Of a DNA stretch of 45,657 nucleotides, positions 16,600 through 26,037 are shown one piece after another. The DNA lies in NCBI RefSeq assembly GCF_002420705.1, contig NZ_DIIM01000023.1, positions 28,349 through 74,005 on the forward strand. The letters are read 5' to 3'. The position numbers and the translations under genes were made by a program. The notes beneath the pieces were generated by a model. The model was not told the DNA's origin. It did no database searches and saw only the letters and a list, made by a program, of their open reading frames with translations. Source of the DNA: Sphingobacterium sp. UBA5670. Lineage in GTDB: Bacteria > Bacteroidota > Bacteroidia > Sphingobacteriales > Sphingobacteriaceae. The stretch's first letter is position 1; each line of letters opens with the position of its first letter.

Positions 16600-18294
16600 A
16601 TGATATTTGAACACAATGTAAGCTTAAAGCATCTTGCTCCGTTAGATTTTCAATTTCAGGATCTTAAACCCAATGATAAGATTATACTTTTGGAAACGGG
16701 TATAATCACTGAAAGTTCGGAAATGGATGCGATGCAGGCAATAGGAAGCGGAAGAATATTATCCTATCGACGATACAATATCAGCGAAATCGCTACTTGC
16801 ATCTCTCGTGTTTCGGAAAGGGCAATTTGCCTGAGCTTACGTTGGGGAGAAGCAGGCTATACTAGTTTAGTGGGAAAGAAAGCTGCCTCAACCAGAACCT
16901 TGAAATCGAATTTTTTAATGTGGTTGGCAGATGAGAAAATTGAATTACAGCTGGAGCCCGGGGAGCACATATGCTTAGATCTGTTTATCCGGCCAGAACA
17001 CTTGAGCCATCTGCGGAATACACCTATTATTGACGAATTGCTGACGAAAGCATCATCAAAATCCGATGGTTATTTTGCTTGCCCTTCTATAATTGTTACA
17101 GGGGATGTGAAAGAATCTATTTTAGCTATACTTGCCGAGATCGCTCACGATGAACCTGTTTTGGAACGCTTTAATGCTCTCTGCGAGAGTATGCTTTTAT
17201 TATGCTTGGGGAAACATGTTGAGTTGACAGTATCCCCAAGTAAGAAAAAAGGAAAACAAATAGTCGGCGAGGGAGAGGTGTCGAATAAACTCAGGAGCTT
17301 GGATGGAATTGAGGAGAACGATTTGTTGATGAAGGCAAAAGCACTTTATTCTGTAGTTAAAAATAAAAAGAAAAAGCGTGACGCTGAATTAGAACTTCAT
17401 AAGGTATTGCAAGATCAATCCAGCGGATCGTGGGCAGAAGCGAAGATAAATTTAGCGGATACTTATATTACATTCGCCTATTTTATCGCGTCTAAATATG
17501 ACGCCTGTGATTCTGAAAATAAACAGGTACTGAAACAAGCTATAGTAAAAGCTTGCGAGCTTTCTTTCGAACTAACTCCAGCACATCCATTAGATGTGCT
17601 TTTCTATACCAACTGGTCTGGAGAATCTAGATTGGTAAAAGAACTTGATCAAGAGGAAATGATGGAGCAACTTTCAACCCTATTGTCACCAAAATACAGG
17701 AAACTCTCGAAAGATAATGGTTCTTGTGAAAGGAAGTTGCTTGCTGAACAAATTATGGACGATTTGGATCTTTATACAAAATCATCTTCAGGCTTTAACA
17801 CGACAGAAAAACCAAGCTTATTAGTAAAACTTTATAAACGGTTATCGAATTATTTTGCGCATAATCTTGCTGCTAATGAGGAATCGTTGGGCAAGCGTAA
17901 TATTGTTCGTCAAACGGACAGAGCATATGAAGAGAAAGACTTATTAACGCTGTTAAAGATTGATATGAACCAATTTGCTAATCAACCAGGCTATTTTGAT
18001 TTAATGGATAGTGATATGCTAAAATGGTCGCTAAACGTTTTGATCCATGAGGAAGAGGAGCTTGATGATTTTTTTGCCAAATTGTCTGAAGACCCCGTCT
18101 ATCTCGAACTCAGACTTTTTCATGCAGCAGGGGACAACCTAAGAAAATTCAAAAACGAGATGAATAGACGAGAACAAGTATTGGAAAAAAAGAAAAGAAC
18201 CCTTACAGCAGAATTTAAGGGCTTATCAGCCGCCACCAATGAAAAAATTATTGTTAATCTGGCAAAATATCTACTGATATGTAAGACGATTTAA
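16600..18294 (+). CDS. Protein with AraC-type sensor-like domain and degenerate J domain
   Basis: A 564-residue soluble protein that I cannot place in a named family. Residues about 1-205 resemble the ligand-binding half of Bacteroidota AraC regulators: LEPGEHICLDLFIRPEHLSHL, then IIDELLTKASSKSDGYFACP, then ERFNALCESMLLLCL. There is no helix-turn-helix domain after it. A Lys-rich linker (about 207-275) leads to a helical, TPR-like middle. Residues about 405-455 look like a J domain plus the 'AYEEGDL..L' tail of large J proteins: LVKLYKRLSNYFAHNLAAN and DRAYEEKDLLTLLKI. The catalytic HPD is reduced to H421-N422. A coiled-coil segment follows to the end. A function independent of DnaK is likely if this alignment holds. 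Confidence 0.7.
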   Translation: MIFEHNVSLKHLAPLDFQFQDLKPNDKIILLETGIITESSEMDAMQAIGSGRILSYRRYNISEIATCISRVSERAICLSLRWGEAGYTSLVGKKAASTRTLKSNFLMWLADEKIELQLEPGEHICLDLFIRPEHLSHLRNTPIIDELLTKASSKSDGYFACPSIIVTGDVKESILAILAEIAHDEPVLERFNALCESMLLLCLGKHVELTVSPSKKKGKQIVGEGEVSNKLRSLDGIEENDLLMKAKALYSVVKNKKKKRDAELELHKVLQDQSSGSWAEAKINLADTYITFAYFIASKYDACDSENKQVLKQAIVKACELSFELTPAHPLDVLFYTNWSGESRLVKELDQEEMMEQLSTLLSPKYRKLSKDNGSCERKLLAEQIMDDLDLYTKSSSGFNTTEKPSLLVKLYKRLSNYFAHNLAANEESLGKRNIVRQTDRAYEEKDLLTLLKIDMNQFANQPGYFDLMDSDMLKWSLNVLIHEEEELDDFFAKLSEDPVYLELRLFHAAGDNLRKFKNEMNRREQVLEKKKRTLTAEFKGLSAATNEKIIVNLAKYLLICKTI

Positions 18295-18438
18295 TATAAA
18301 CTTATACCATGCGATTTTATCAATATCAAATTTTTAAATAACAGTTTCACTTAAATTCTCGATCAAATGGTTATTTTCAATACCCCATCTATTAGTATTC
18401 AATCGGACAGCAGCGAAAGTAGCCCTTTTTCATAAGTA

Positions 18439-21402
18439 CTAAACACTAATATATTTTTTAAGAACTTCAAGAAGGTCAGCGCGACGTATAGGTTTGGGAA
18501 GAAAGTCATTCATTCCGGATTCAAGGCATTTTTCTTTTTCTCCCAATACATTTCCAGCTGTAACGCCTATGATAGGTATATGTTGATATTCAAGTAGCTT
18601 CCTAATATTTTGTGTTGCCTCAATGCCACTCATTATCGGCATCTGTACATCCATAATAATAAGGGAAAACTGCTTTTTCCTGCATTCTTCCAACGCCTGT
18701 AAACCATTTGTGGCTTCAGTTAGATTTATATTAGGCGCCAGAGACTTCATTATCCTATTATTTAAGACCATATTCACTGGGTTATCATCCACTAAAAGCA
18801 CATCTAATTCCCGTGCAAATGCTTCCGAATCTTTCCCGGGCCGATCCTGAATAGTTTCTATTACAGTACTTCGCTCTACCTTTTTAAGGGTTTTGTATAG
18901 ATCATGTGATTTTATTGGCTTCAACAATAAATGTGTATTTTCTATTTTCCGAACAGAACTCAGTATATCCAGTTCTTCCGAAGAAGAAGAAAGTACTATA
19001 AATGGCGCAATCTCCTTTCGCTGATTTAACAGGCCTTTTATTTTATTTCTTGTTTCCAAGCCTGACATGATAGGCATGTGGTAATCCACAAGGATCACAT
19101 CAAAGTGCCCACCTTTCAACATGATATCTAGGGCTTCCATCCCGTTGGAAGCCAACGTGGATTTGATATTTTTAAAGGAAAGCATGTGTTCAAGAATGAT
19201 CCTGTTGGTTTCATTATCGTCTACCACTAAGGCCGTATTAATAGACGTTTCATCCGCTTCTCTCAATTCAGGCATTTCATAAGGAATCTCAAGATCAAAG
19301 AAAAATACAGAACCTTTGTCCATTTCGCTGATCAGCGACAGATGACTTCCCATATATCCCAAGATATTGTTTGAGATGGTTAGTCCGAGACCTGTGCCGC
19401 CATATCGTTTGCTTATTGAACTGTTTTCCTGGGTGAAGGCGTCAAAAATATATTTCTGTTTCTCAGCAGGAATGCCGATTCCTGTATCTCTTACGGAGAA
19501 ACGCAGAGCAATCGTGTGATCATCCATGCGTAATTTCTCTACTTTTAGCTCGATCTCTCCCTCTTCGGTGAACTTCACAGCATTCCCCAGAAGATTGATT
19601 AAGATCTGTTTTAATCTAGCTTCATCAATGAAAAGTATTTTTGGGAGGCCCGGCTCAACGTTGAGAAGAAGTTCAATGTTTTTTTTCTGCGATTGATAAA
19701 GAATCACATTTATGACTTGGCTTAACATATCGTAAACATCACTTTTTTCAATCAAAAGCTCCATTTTCCCGGATTCTATTTTAGAAAAATCCAGTATATC
19801 ATTGATAATGCTAAGCAGGTTTTCCCCCGATTCGTTGATATAATTTAGGTATTGTGTCTGTGTTTCATTCAGCGGTGTCCTGAGAAGAAGGTCTGAAAAA
19901 CCAATAACTCCGTTCAAAGGGGTGCGGATCTCGTGACTCATATTGGCCAGAAATTCGGATTTTGCCTTGCTGGCTATATCTGCAATTTCTTTCGCATTTT
20001 TCAGCTCTTCATTTATCTTTACGGCGTCTGTAATATTCTGTATTGAAATAATTATACCTCCAACTTCATCTTTTGTAAGATACCAAGGTCCGATTTTTAG
20101 ATCGAAATGCTGAATTTCCTCTTTTCCTTCCACCTTTAACGCAAAATCCCCGTCGATGTACGTCTTTCCCAAAAGTGCATCCCTGTAAATCTTTTTTCTT
20201 TCTTCGGGAATATGGGGAGATATTGTGAATAGATTATTGCCAATAAGATCTACATGATTCATACTAAATTCATCTCTCCATCTGCTACTTACAGCAACGT
20301 AGTTCAGGGCTTTGTCAAACATCGCCAAAGGAATGGGAACATCAGTAGCAAAGGACTGCATCATAGCTTCCTTTTGGGCAACTTCCAGAAACATTTTTTT
20401 GAAGGCATCGATGTCCTGAATAATTCCAAAAATCCTGCTGCAAATTTCATTTTCAAATTCTGGAATTCCTTTTACTCTTACCCAGATTGTAACGCCGTCA
20501 TTACGCAGAAGCTGAAGCTCTTCATCAAAAGAAATTCCTTGTTGTACCGCCCTGTTAAATAGATATTTTATTCTCTCTCTGCTTTTTCCTTCATAAAAGC
20601 CAAGGACATTGTCAAAAGTTGGTTGAAAACTAGCGTTAACTTTGTGAATTTCTATTGCACTTTGGGACCAGGTGAGCTTTCTGTTTTTCATATTGGCTTC
20701 CCATCCTCCGACCTGGGCAACCGCGCTTGTTTCCTCAAGCATTTCCTTCGTATGAAATAGGTCCTTTTCTAACTTATCACGGCGTAGAATGTCAGATTTT
20801 ATATGGATATAAACGAAAATGGTGACACCAATGGCTGCAACCGCAGAAATGAGAATGAATAAAACGGTCCGTGTGGAGGAGTTATTTAGATCTTCATTTT
20901 TCAGGGCAAGCTGAACTTCTTCGTGTCTTACAAATTCCTGAACCAACATACGACATTTATCCATGGCCATCTTGTTTTGCACAAGTTCTTCTGGCGTCAC
21001 TAATAATCCCTTTTTACGATTATCAACCAGCAAAACATATTCTTTCATCAGTATGTCTGAAGTATGCAGCAATTCATGAAAGATGTCACTCTGGCGTTTA
21101 TCTTTAAGATTAAACCTATCTATGTTAGAAACAAGCAGCGGATATTCCTTCCTGCTTCTATCCAACGGTTCAAGAAAGTTCTCCCGGCCGGTAAGCTGAT
21201 AACCCCGATTGCCTGTTTCGGCATTTAGTAGTGTGTTTAAAATATCTTTTATTAAACTGATGGATTCCTTCGTTTTTAGGAGGCTTTGCCTGCTTTCCAT
21301 TTGCTTGTGTATGCTAATATAAGATGCGATAGAACCCGCAATCAGCAGTAATAAAGAGAGCATTAAGCCTATCTGAAGATTTCTTATAATTTTTTTTGGC
21401 AT
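18439..21402 (-). CDS. Hybrid sensor histidine kinase (CHASE3-PAS-HisKA-HATPase-REC-REC)
   Basis: A 987-residue membrane sensor kinase. A first transmembrane helix (about 8-30) is followed by a CHASE3 domain with the diagnostic ETGNRGYQLTGRENFL, then a second helix (about 178-202). Two PAS-like domains follow. HisKA contains FLANMSHEIRTPLNG with the phospho-accepting H490, and HATPase_c has the N box (LINLLGNAVKFT) and G boxes (DTGIGIP, GGTGLGLTI). Two receiver domains end the protein, with phosphoacceptors D773 (VDYHMP) and D918 (MDVQMP). A GTG 66 nt upstream would add 22 residues; I prefer the ATG at 21402 as it directly precedes the helix. No output regulator is adjacent. Confidence 0.93.
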   Translation of the reverse strand: MPKKIIRNLQIGLMLSLLLLIAGSIASYISIHKQMESRQSLLKTKESISLIKDILNTLLNAETGNRGYQLTGRENFLEPLDRSRKEYPLLVSNIDRFNLKDKRQSDIFHELLHTSDILMKEYVLLVDNRKKGLLVTPEELVQNKMAMDKCRMLVQEFVRHEEVQLALKNEDLNNSSTRTVLFILISAVAAIGVTIFVYIHIKSDILRRDKLEKDLFHTKEMLEETSAVAQVGGWEANMKNRKLTWSQSAIEIHKVNASFQPTFDNVLGFYEGKSRERIKYLFNRAVQQGISFDEELQLLRNDGVTIWVRVKGIPEFENEICSRIFGIIQDIDAFKKMFLEVAQKEAMMQSFATDVPIPLAMFDKALNYVAVSSRWRDEFSMNHVDLIGNNLFTISPHIPEERKKIYRDALLGKTYIDGDFALKVEGKEEIQHFDLKIGPWYLTKDEVGGIIISIQNITDAVKINEELKNAKEIADIASKAKSEFLANMSHEIRTPLNGVIGFSDLLLRTPLNETQTQYLNYINESGENLLSIINDILDFSKIESGKMELLIEKSDVYDMLSQVINVILYQSQKKNIELLLNVEPGLPKILFIDEARLKQILINLLGNAVKFTEEGEIELKVEKLRMDDHTIALRFSVRDTGIGIPAEKQKYIFDAFTQENSSISKRYGGTGLGLTISNNILGYMGSHLSLISEMDKGSVFFFDLEIPYEMPELREADETSINTALVVDDNETNRIILEHMLSFKNIKSTLASNGMEALDIMLKGGHFDVILVDYHMPIMSGLETRNKIKGLLNQRKEIAPFIVLSSSSEELDILSSVRKIENTHLLLKPIKSHDLYKTLKKVERSTVIETIQDRPGKDSEAFARELDVLLVDDNPVNMVLNNRIMKSLAPNINLTEATNGLQALEECRKKQFSLIIMDVQMPIMSGIEATQNIRKLLEYQHIPIIGVTAGNVLGEKEKCLESGMNDFLPKPIRRADLLEVLKKYISV

Positions 21403-21880
21403 TGGCTGGTAGTTTACTGTTAAGATACTAAAAAAGTAAATAATTATGCCACACTTCTTATTTAACACTTTTTAAATCATACGTGGTAAAAGCGGTAAGT
21501 AAGCAATAAAATTTAGGATTTCTTTTGTTTACATAATACCTTGGATATCTTCTGTATATGATGCCAAAGCTTTTAGATAATCAGGTAAGGTTGGCGTATT
21601 AAGAACATTGTGTGCTTTTTTCTAGGTTCTTCTTTCGCTTTAAAACTCTTCAAACTGCAATATAAACCAAGTGAAGCTTAAATGAGTGTAATTAGAAATG
21701 ACAATCCTACGGCCGCCTCATAAATTTCTTAAAAACCTGATTTACGGGTCTTAAAAAAGATATAGTAAACATAGAAATCATAAAAGATATTCCTTCTGAA
21801 TATTTTTACTAACTTTTTTAACTTGTCATCTAACAGATAGATGACAGACCATAATCGGGAGATGGTTGTTCTAAGCCTTA
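21403..21880. other. 478-bp intergenic region with a possible gene remnant
   Basis: Between the kinase and the AraC gene I see no intact gene. On the minus strand 21529-21618 is open for 29 codons with a protein-like reading (NTPTLPDYLKALASYTED) ending in TAA, and an overlapping frame just upstream reads FKAKEEPRKK. This may be the end of a decayed gene. A hairpin, tgtcatct (21824-21831) with agatgaca (21839-21846), lies beyond the AraC stop, without a T-tract. The kinase promoter must lie in the 21403-21470 part but no clear box is present. Confidence 0.35.
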
Positions 21881-22687
21881 TCAACCTACAGTCGGCGCTT
21901 TGCCAAATTTCTTCTTAAAGGCGTTAGAAAAATGGGACAAAGTCTCAAACCCAAGATCGAGATAGATAGCTGATGGTTTTTTGTTTTTTCTTTCAATTAA
22001 ATGCCATGCTTCATTCAGCCTTTTATCTTGTAACCACTTCCGTGGCGGCATGTTGAAGATCTTCTGAAAATCTCTTTTATAGCCTGAAAGGCTTCTCCCT
22101 GTAAGCTGTGCAAACTTCTCGATAGGGATATTGAAATGAAAATTATTAAGCATAAATTTTTCTAGATTTATCTTATGAGGCTCTGAGAAATCAAACAAAA
22201 AGTTACGCAGTGTTGGGACAGCTAATAGTATCAACTTGACCCCCTCTTTTACCTTCAAAAGTCCCATCTCGTTAGTCATTTCATGCCCTGCGCTTCGCGC
22301 ATAGGGAATGACTGACTGGAAATATCCTTTGATAAACGCATTATTGGGGAGGCATAGGTTCGGAAGGCCCGTGTACTTTCTCGGGGATTCCATTTTTTCC
22401 TCCAGTGCTATCTGACGCATCAGATCTTCTTGTAGTGATATGACAATCGTTTCATAATGGCCACTTGATCCAGGGGTTTTAGTCAATGTTCCCAGCTGAT
22501 TTTTGTGAATTAGCAATACTTCTCCGGCAGAAATGTTTATATTCTGCTCAGCGGTTTCGAGAATCATCTGGCCCGAGACCTGTAATACCAGGGTATGGTG
22601 GTTCCAGACGCATGCTTTCTCTTTCCTTTGAGATGAAAGGTAAGAATAGAATATAACGCCGGGAAGTATTTCTGCTGGACTTTCCAT
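21881..22687 (-). CDS. AraC-family transcriptional regulator of the AKR operon
   Basis: A 268-residue regulator with an N-terminal cupin-like sensor (VLQVSGQMILETAEQNINIS and AGEVLLIHKNQ) and a C-terminal double helix-turn-helix (about 170-268). The DNA-binding part contains GRSLSGYKRDFQKIFNMPPRKW and YLDLGFETLSHFSNAFKKKFG, ending at APTVG. The motif FLFDFSEPHKI between the domains is also present, as VLFDFSEPGKI, in the regulator at 41319-42128, marking the two as paralogues. Its ATG directly abuts the TAA of the aldo/keto reductase gene, so it is co-transcribed and probably controls that operon, perhaps in response to an electrophile or aldehyde. The ligand is unknown. Confidence 0.9.
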   Translation of the reverse strand: MESPAEILPGVIFYSYLSSQRKEKACVWNHHTLVLQVSGQMILETAEQNINISAGEVLLIHKNQLGTLTKTPGSSGHYETIVISLQEDLMRQIALEEKMESPRKYTGLPNLCLPNNAFIKGYFQSVIPYARSAGHEMTNEMGLLKVKEGVKLILLAVPTLRNFLFDFSEPHKINLEKFMLNNFHFNIPIEKFAQLTGRSLSGYKRDFQKIFNMPPRKWLQDKRLNEAWHLIERKNKKPSAIYLDLGFETLSHFSNAFKKKFGKAPTVG

Positions 22688-23659
22688 TTATCTTTGTAAG
22701 TAAGTACCACCTTTGATAGCACCTATTGCAAATGTAGTGTTTAAAATATTCATCTCCTCTGGAGTAAATACAATTTCCATTGCAGCGATATTTTCGGGTA
22801 GCCTTGATCTGCGGCTCATGCTTACCAATGGCATGATATTGTCACCTTGTTCTTTTACCCAAGCAATCGCAATTTGTGTAGGGCTAACATTTTTAAGTTG
22901 AGCTATTTTTTTTAATACTTCCACTTTTTCAAGATTATGGATCAGGTTATTACCCTGAAAACGGGAAAAGTGATTTCGATGGTCATCTGCAGGAATTGGA
23001 GCTTGCAGGTCACCGTTTAACAGGCCTTCGGCAGTATTGGCAAATGCCACAACACCAATTCCTAACTCTTTAACCGTTGGCAACAGCTCCTTTTCGATCT
23101 GGCGGTCAGCCAAAGAATAACCGATTTCCAGTGCACTGATGGGATAAACGCTATTGGCTATACGGAGTTGATCGGCGGTGATTTCCGATACGCCGATATG
23201 ACGTACTTTTCCTTCATCTATCAGGCCTGCAATTGTTCCGATGATGTCTTCTATTGGCACGCTACCATCCATTCTACAAGGTTGATATAAGTCGATAGTT
23301 TCAATGCCCAAGCGGGTCAACGAATAGTTAACAAAATTCTTGATCGCTAAAGGACGGAGATCTAAGCCAATCCATTGGCCATTGTGGAAGATAGCGCCGA
23401 ATTTGACACTGATGAAAGCATCATCCCGTCTTCCTTTAATGGCTTTCCCAACAAGCATTTCGTTATGGCCTGCACCATAAAAATCTCCGGTATTCAGGAA
23501 GTTTATTCCGTTGTCCAAAGCTTGATGGATCGTTTCAATGCTTTCGGTTTCATCGGGTGTTGGGCCGCCCCATATTGATGACATCCGCATGCACCCCAGA
23601 CCAAGCCTGGAAACCTTGGGGCCGTTTTTACCCAATTGAATTTTAGTGATTTCTGACAT
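22688..23659 (-). CDS. Aldo/keto reductase
   Basis: NAD(P)H-dependent carbonyl reductase of the AKR superfamily, 323 residues, a (beta/alpha)8 barrel. The family hallmarks GLGCMRMS, GDFYGAGHNEMLVGKA and IDLYQPCRMDGSVPIED are present. Of the classical D-Y-K-H tetrad, Y61 (DFYG) and K86 (SVKF) are kept. The Asp position reads N56 (FLNTGDFYG) and the His position reads C128 (YQPCR). I believe related Bacteroidota proteins also show the NTGDFYG form, so this may be a subfamily trait, not decay. Substrate is unknown. It is the first gene of a two-gene operon with the AraC regulator and is divergent from the SDR gene. Confidence 0.92.
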   Translation of the reverse strand: MSEITKIQLGKNGPKVSRLGLGCMRMSSIWGGPTPDETESIETIHQALDNGINFLNTGDFYGAGHNEMLVGKAIKGRRDDAFISVKFGAIFHNGQWIGLDLRPLAIKNFVNYSLTRLGIETIDLYQPCRMDGSVPIEDIIGTIAGLIDEGKVRHIGVSEITADQLRIANSVYPISALEIGYSLADRQIEKELLPTVKELGIGVVAFANTAEGLLNGDLQAPIPADDHRNHFSRFQGNNLIHNLEKVEVLKKIAQLKNVSPTQIAIAWVKEQGDNIMPLVSMSRRSRLPENIAAMEIVFTPEEMNILNTTFAIGAIKGGTYLQR

Positions 23660-23956
23660 TTGATTTATTTAATGTTACTATACAAAGGTCTTGATTTAAT
23701 AACTACATTGCTTTCTTCTATGGTTCAATTTACTTGTCTCTATAGTTCATATATTGGTAAATCGAACAGTGATTGGATTTACCCCGACAGCTACTATTAT
23801 CAAAATGTCCGGTCAACAAATTGAGATGCCTGGTCGGAATGCTATATATTGATAGAAATTTCAAAGTATGGATTTATTCTGGCTACAACATCGTCACTTT
23901 TGGCTACATTTGTGAATTCGCCATGTCTGAACTTTGCTTCATAAAAAATTTAAGAT
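23660..23956. other. Divergent intergenic region between AKR and SDR genes
   Basis: About 300 bp with no gene that I can support. An open frame starting at 23773 on the plus strand overlaps the SDR start in another frame and has no protein-like features. A TACATTTG box on the plus strand (23905-23912) is the best promoter candidate for the SDR gene. No convincing box was found for the AKR operon. Confidence 0.5.
23905..23912 (+). promoter_or_regulatory. -7 box TACATTTG upstream of the SDR gene
   Basis: Exact TAnnTTTG, 44 nt before the ATG at 23957, giving a leader of about 38 nt. No -33 TTTG is present at the standard distance. Confidence 0.4.
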
Positions 23957-24859
23957 ATGAAAGTATTTATTACAGGAGCTACAGGTTTTGTTGGAACAGC
24001 TGTAGTACAGGAATTATTAGAAGCAGGTCATGAGGTTCTAGGACTGGCAAGATCAGAAGAATCTGCAAAGAAGTTAGTTAAGGCGGGTGCACAGGCTCAC
24101 CATGGCAACCTGACAGATTTTGAAAGCTTAAAGTCAGGTGCCAGACTTTCTGATGCTGTTATCCATTTAGGGTTTGTTCACGATTTTAGTCGTTTTCAGG
24201 AAATGTGTACCTTAGACAGTGAAGTAATCGGAGCGCTCGGAGATGCTCTGGCTGGAACTGAAAAACCTTTTCTCATTACATCCGGAACCGCGCTGTTTTC
24301 AAAAGATGGAATTACAATGGAGACAGACCGCATTATTAACTACCCGCATCCAAGGATTGCTACTGAAAATGCCGCAGACGATCAGGCTGCTAAAGGCGTA
24401 AATGTTGCAGTGATCAGATTATCTCCTTCCGTGCACGGAGAGGGGGATAAAATTGGATTTGTACCACTCTTCATTAGTATTGCAAAGGAAAAAGGTGTAT
24501 CGGCCTTCATTGGAAATGGGAATAACCACTGGCCGGCTGTTCACCGTTTTGATGCAGCAAGACTTTACCGCTTGGCTCTTGAAAAACCGTTTGAAAAAGG
24601 AACCAGATATCATGCTGTGGCCGAAGAAGGAATTCAGCTTAAAACAGTGGCAAATGAAATTGCCGAACGCCTCAACATTCCACTGGTTTCGCTGAATCCA
24701 GAAGAGGCTGAACAACACTTTTCCTGGTTTACACATTTTGCAAAACTTGACAACCAAAGTTCGAGTGCGCAGACAAGGGAATCGCTGGACTGGAACCCTG
24801 CTCATCCTATACTACTGGAAGATTTAAAAGGTTCCTATTACTTTTCTGATCTTCAATAA
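23957..24859 (+). CDS. Atypical SDR (NAD-dependent epimerase/dehydratase-like)
   Basis: A 300-residue oxidoreductase of the extended/atypical short-chain dehydrogenase type. The Rossmann motif is GATGFVG (residues 7-13). The middle region AVIHLGFVHDF is followed by LITSGTALFSKDG, where the active-site Ser/Thr is expected, and by VIRLSPSVHGEGD, typical of 3-beta-HSD-like and epimerase SDRs. The standard YxxxK is not obvious; ENAADDQAAKG stands in that area. It is probably a cytosolic NAD(P)-dependent reductase or isomerase of small substrates. The AraC gene 47 nt downstream is co-directional, and the AKR-AraC operon is divergent from it. Confidence 0.9.
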   Translation: MKVFITGATGFVGTAVVQELLEAGHEVLGLARSEESAKKLVKAGAQAHHGNLTDFESLKSGARLSDAVIHLGFVHDFSRFQEMCTLDSEVIGALGDALAGTEKPFLITSGTALFSKDGITMETDRIINYPHPRIATENAADDQAAKGVNVAVIRLSPSVHGEGDKIGFVPLFISIAKEKGVSAFIGNGNNHWPAVHRFDAARLYRLALEKPFEKGTRYHAVAEEGIQLKTVANEIAERLNIPLVSLNPEEAEQHFSWFTHFAKLDNQSSSAQTRESLDWNPAHPILLEDLKGSYYFSDLQ

Positions 24860-24906
24860 TTTGTATTTTTATTATAATCGACAAAAACACAAAAATCTTT
24901 AAAACC

Positions 24907-25824
24907 ATGTCCGATAACAAACCGATACGACTAAAGACCATTTCCGAGTTTCATAAGCTTCGGGGATTGCCGGCACCAAAGCATCCGCTGATCAGCGTGA
25001 TCAATTTTGAAGATATGAAAGTACCGTCCGTAATTGGAAAACAAAGCCTGTTGTTCGACTTTTATATGATTTCCGTAAAACGGAATATGGACCACAAGTA
25101 TAGGTACGGGCAGAAAGATTATGATTTCGACGAAGGCGTGATGTTCTGCATGGCACCGCATCAGGTGTTAAGTGTAATACGAGAAGAGCATGGAAAAAAT
25201 CCTTCCGGGTGGATGCTCATGATCCATCCGGATTTTCTCTGGAATACGCCACTGGCAGCATCGGTCAAAAGATATGAGTTTTTCGATTATTCTGTGAATG
25301 AAGCCCTGTTTCTATCAGAAGACGAGGAACTTAAAATGCAGTTGATCATTGAAAACATCCAGCAGGAATATCACAGCAATATTGATCAGTTCAGCCAAAA
25401 TATAATTATCTCCCAATTGGAGACCCTGTTTAATTATTCCCAGCGTTTTTATCAGCGCCAGTTTATCACACGTAAGAAAGCCAGTCATCAATTTTTAGAA
25501 AAGCTTGAGATATTTCTTAACGGCTATTTTGAAGAAAAAGATATCATACAGTATGGGGTACCTACGGTACAGTTGCTCTCGGAGAAACTAAATATGTCGA
25601 CACAGTATATGCGGGGGATGCTCAAATCGCTGACGGGACAAACTACCCAGCAGATCATCCACGAGAAAGTAATTGAAAAAGCCAAAGAGAAACTTTCTAC
25701 AACTGAACTTAGCATTAGCGAGATCGCTTATGAGCTGGGGTTTGAACATTCCCAATCATTTAATAAGCTTTTCAAGGCTAAAACCAATATTTCCCCTACG
25801 GAATTTCGTAGATCTTTTAACTGA
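24907..25824 (+). CDS. AraC-family transcriptional regulator
   Basis: A 305-residue regulator. Residues about 1-190 are the sensor half (HPLISVINFED, then KYRYGQKDYDFDEGVMFCMAPHQVLS, a cupin-type pattern). The DNA-binding half (about 205-305) shows VQLLSEKLNMSTQYMRGMLK for the first helix-turn-helix and ISEIAYELGFEHSQSFNKLFK plus SPTEFRRSFN for the second. This is a complete, standard-length AraC protein. It lies 47 nt after the SDR gene and probably regulates it or itself. It is not closely similar to the two paralogous AraC proteins at 21881 and 41319. Confidence 0.93.
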   Translation: MSDNKPIRLKTISEFHKLRGLPAPKHPLISVINFEDMKVPSVIGKQSLLFDFYMISVKRNMDHKYRYGQKDYDFDEGVMFCMAPHQVLSVIREEHGKNPSGWMLMIHPDFLWNTPLAASVKRYEFFDYSVNEALFLSEDEELKMQLIIENIQQEYHSNIDQFSQNIIISQLETLFNYSQRFYQRQFITRKKASHQFLEKLEIFLNGYFEEKDIIQYGVPTVQLLSEKLNMSTQYMRGMLKSLTGQTTQQIIHEKVIEKAKEKLSTTELSISEIAYELGFEHSQSFNKLFKAKTNISPTEFRRSFN

Positions 25825-25937
25825 TCATAACATTTTTTTGTCTTAATGTATTGATCATGATGAAGGCCAACTTCAGATAATGCTGGAGCAATAAAAAAAA
25901 ACATTCAAAAGTTTATGTGAAAAAGTGAATGATTTGA

Positions 25938-25958
25938 TTTATTCTCGTTGAGAATAAA
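25938..25958. promoter_or_regulatory. 21-bp operator-like palindrome upstream of the Crp-like gene
   Basis: tttattctc (25938-25946) and gagaataaa (25950-25958) are perfect inverted repeats around gtt. The size and symmetry fit a dimeric regulator site such as that of a Crp/Fnr protein. It lies about 80 nt before the ATG and roughly 35 nt before a weak -7-like TAATTTTA, a plausible place for autoregulation. It could alternatively be an RNA hairpin. Confidence 0.4.
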
Positions 25959-26037
25959 TAAGTTCTCATTTCATATATTATAGTTTATTGCCGTAATTTT
26001 ATGGGTGAAAACACATAATATTTTCAGGTAAAGCAGT

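Noticed and set aside
23773..24033. 86-codon frame across the SDR start
   Set aside because: It overlaps the well-supported SDR start in a different frame and has no protein-like pattern.
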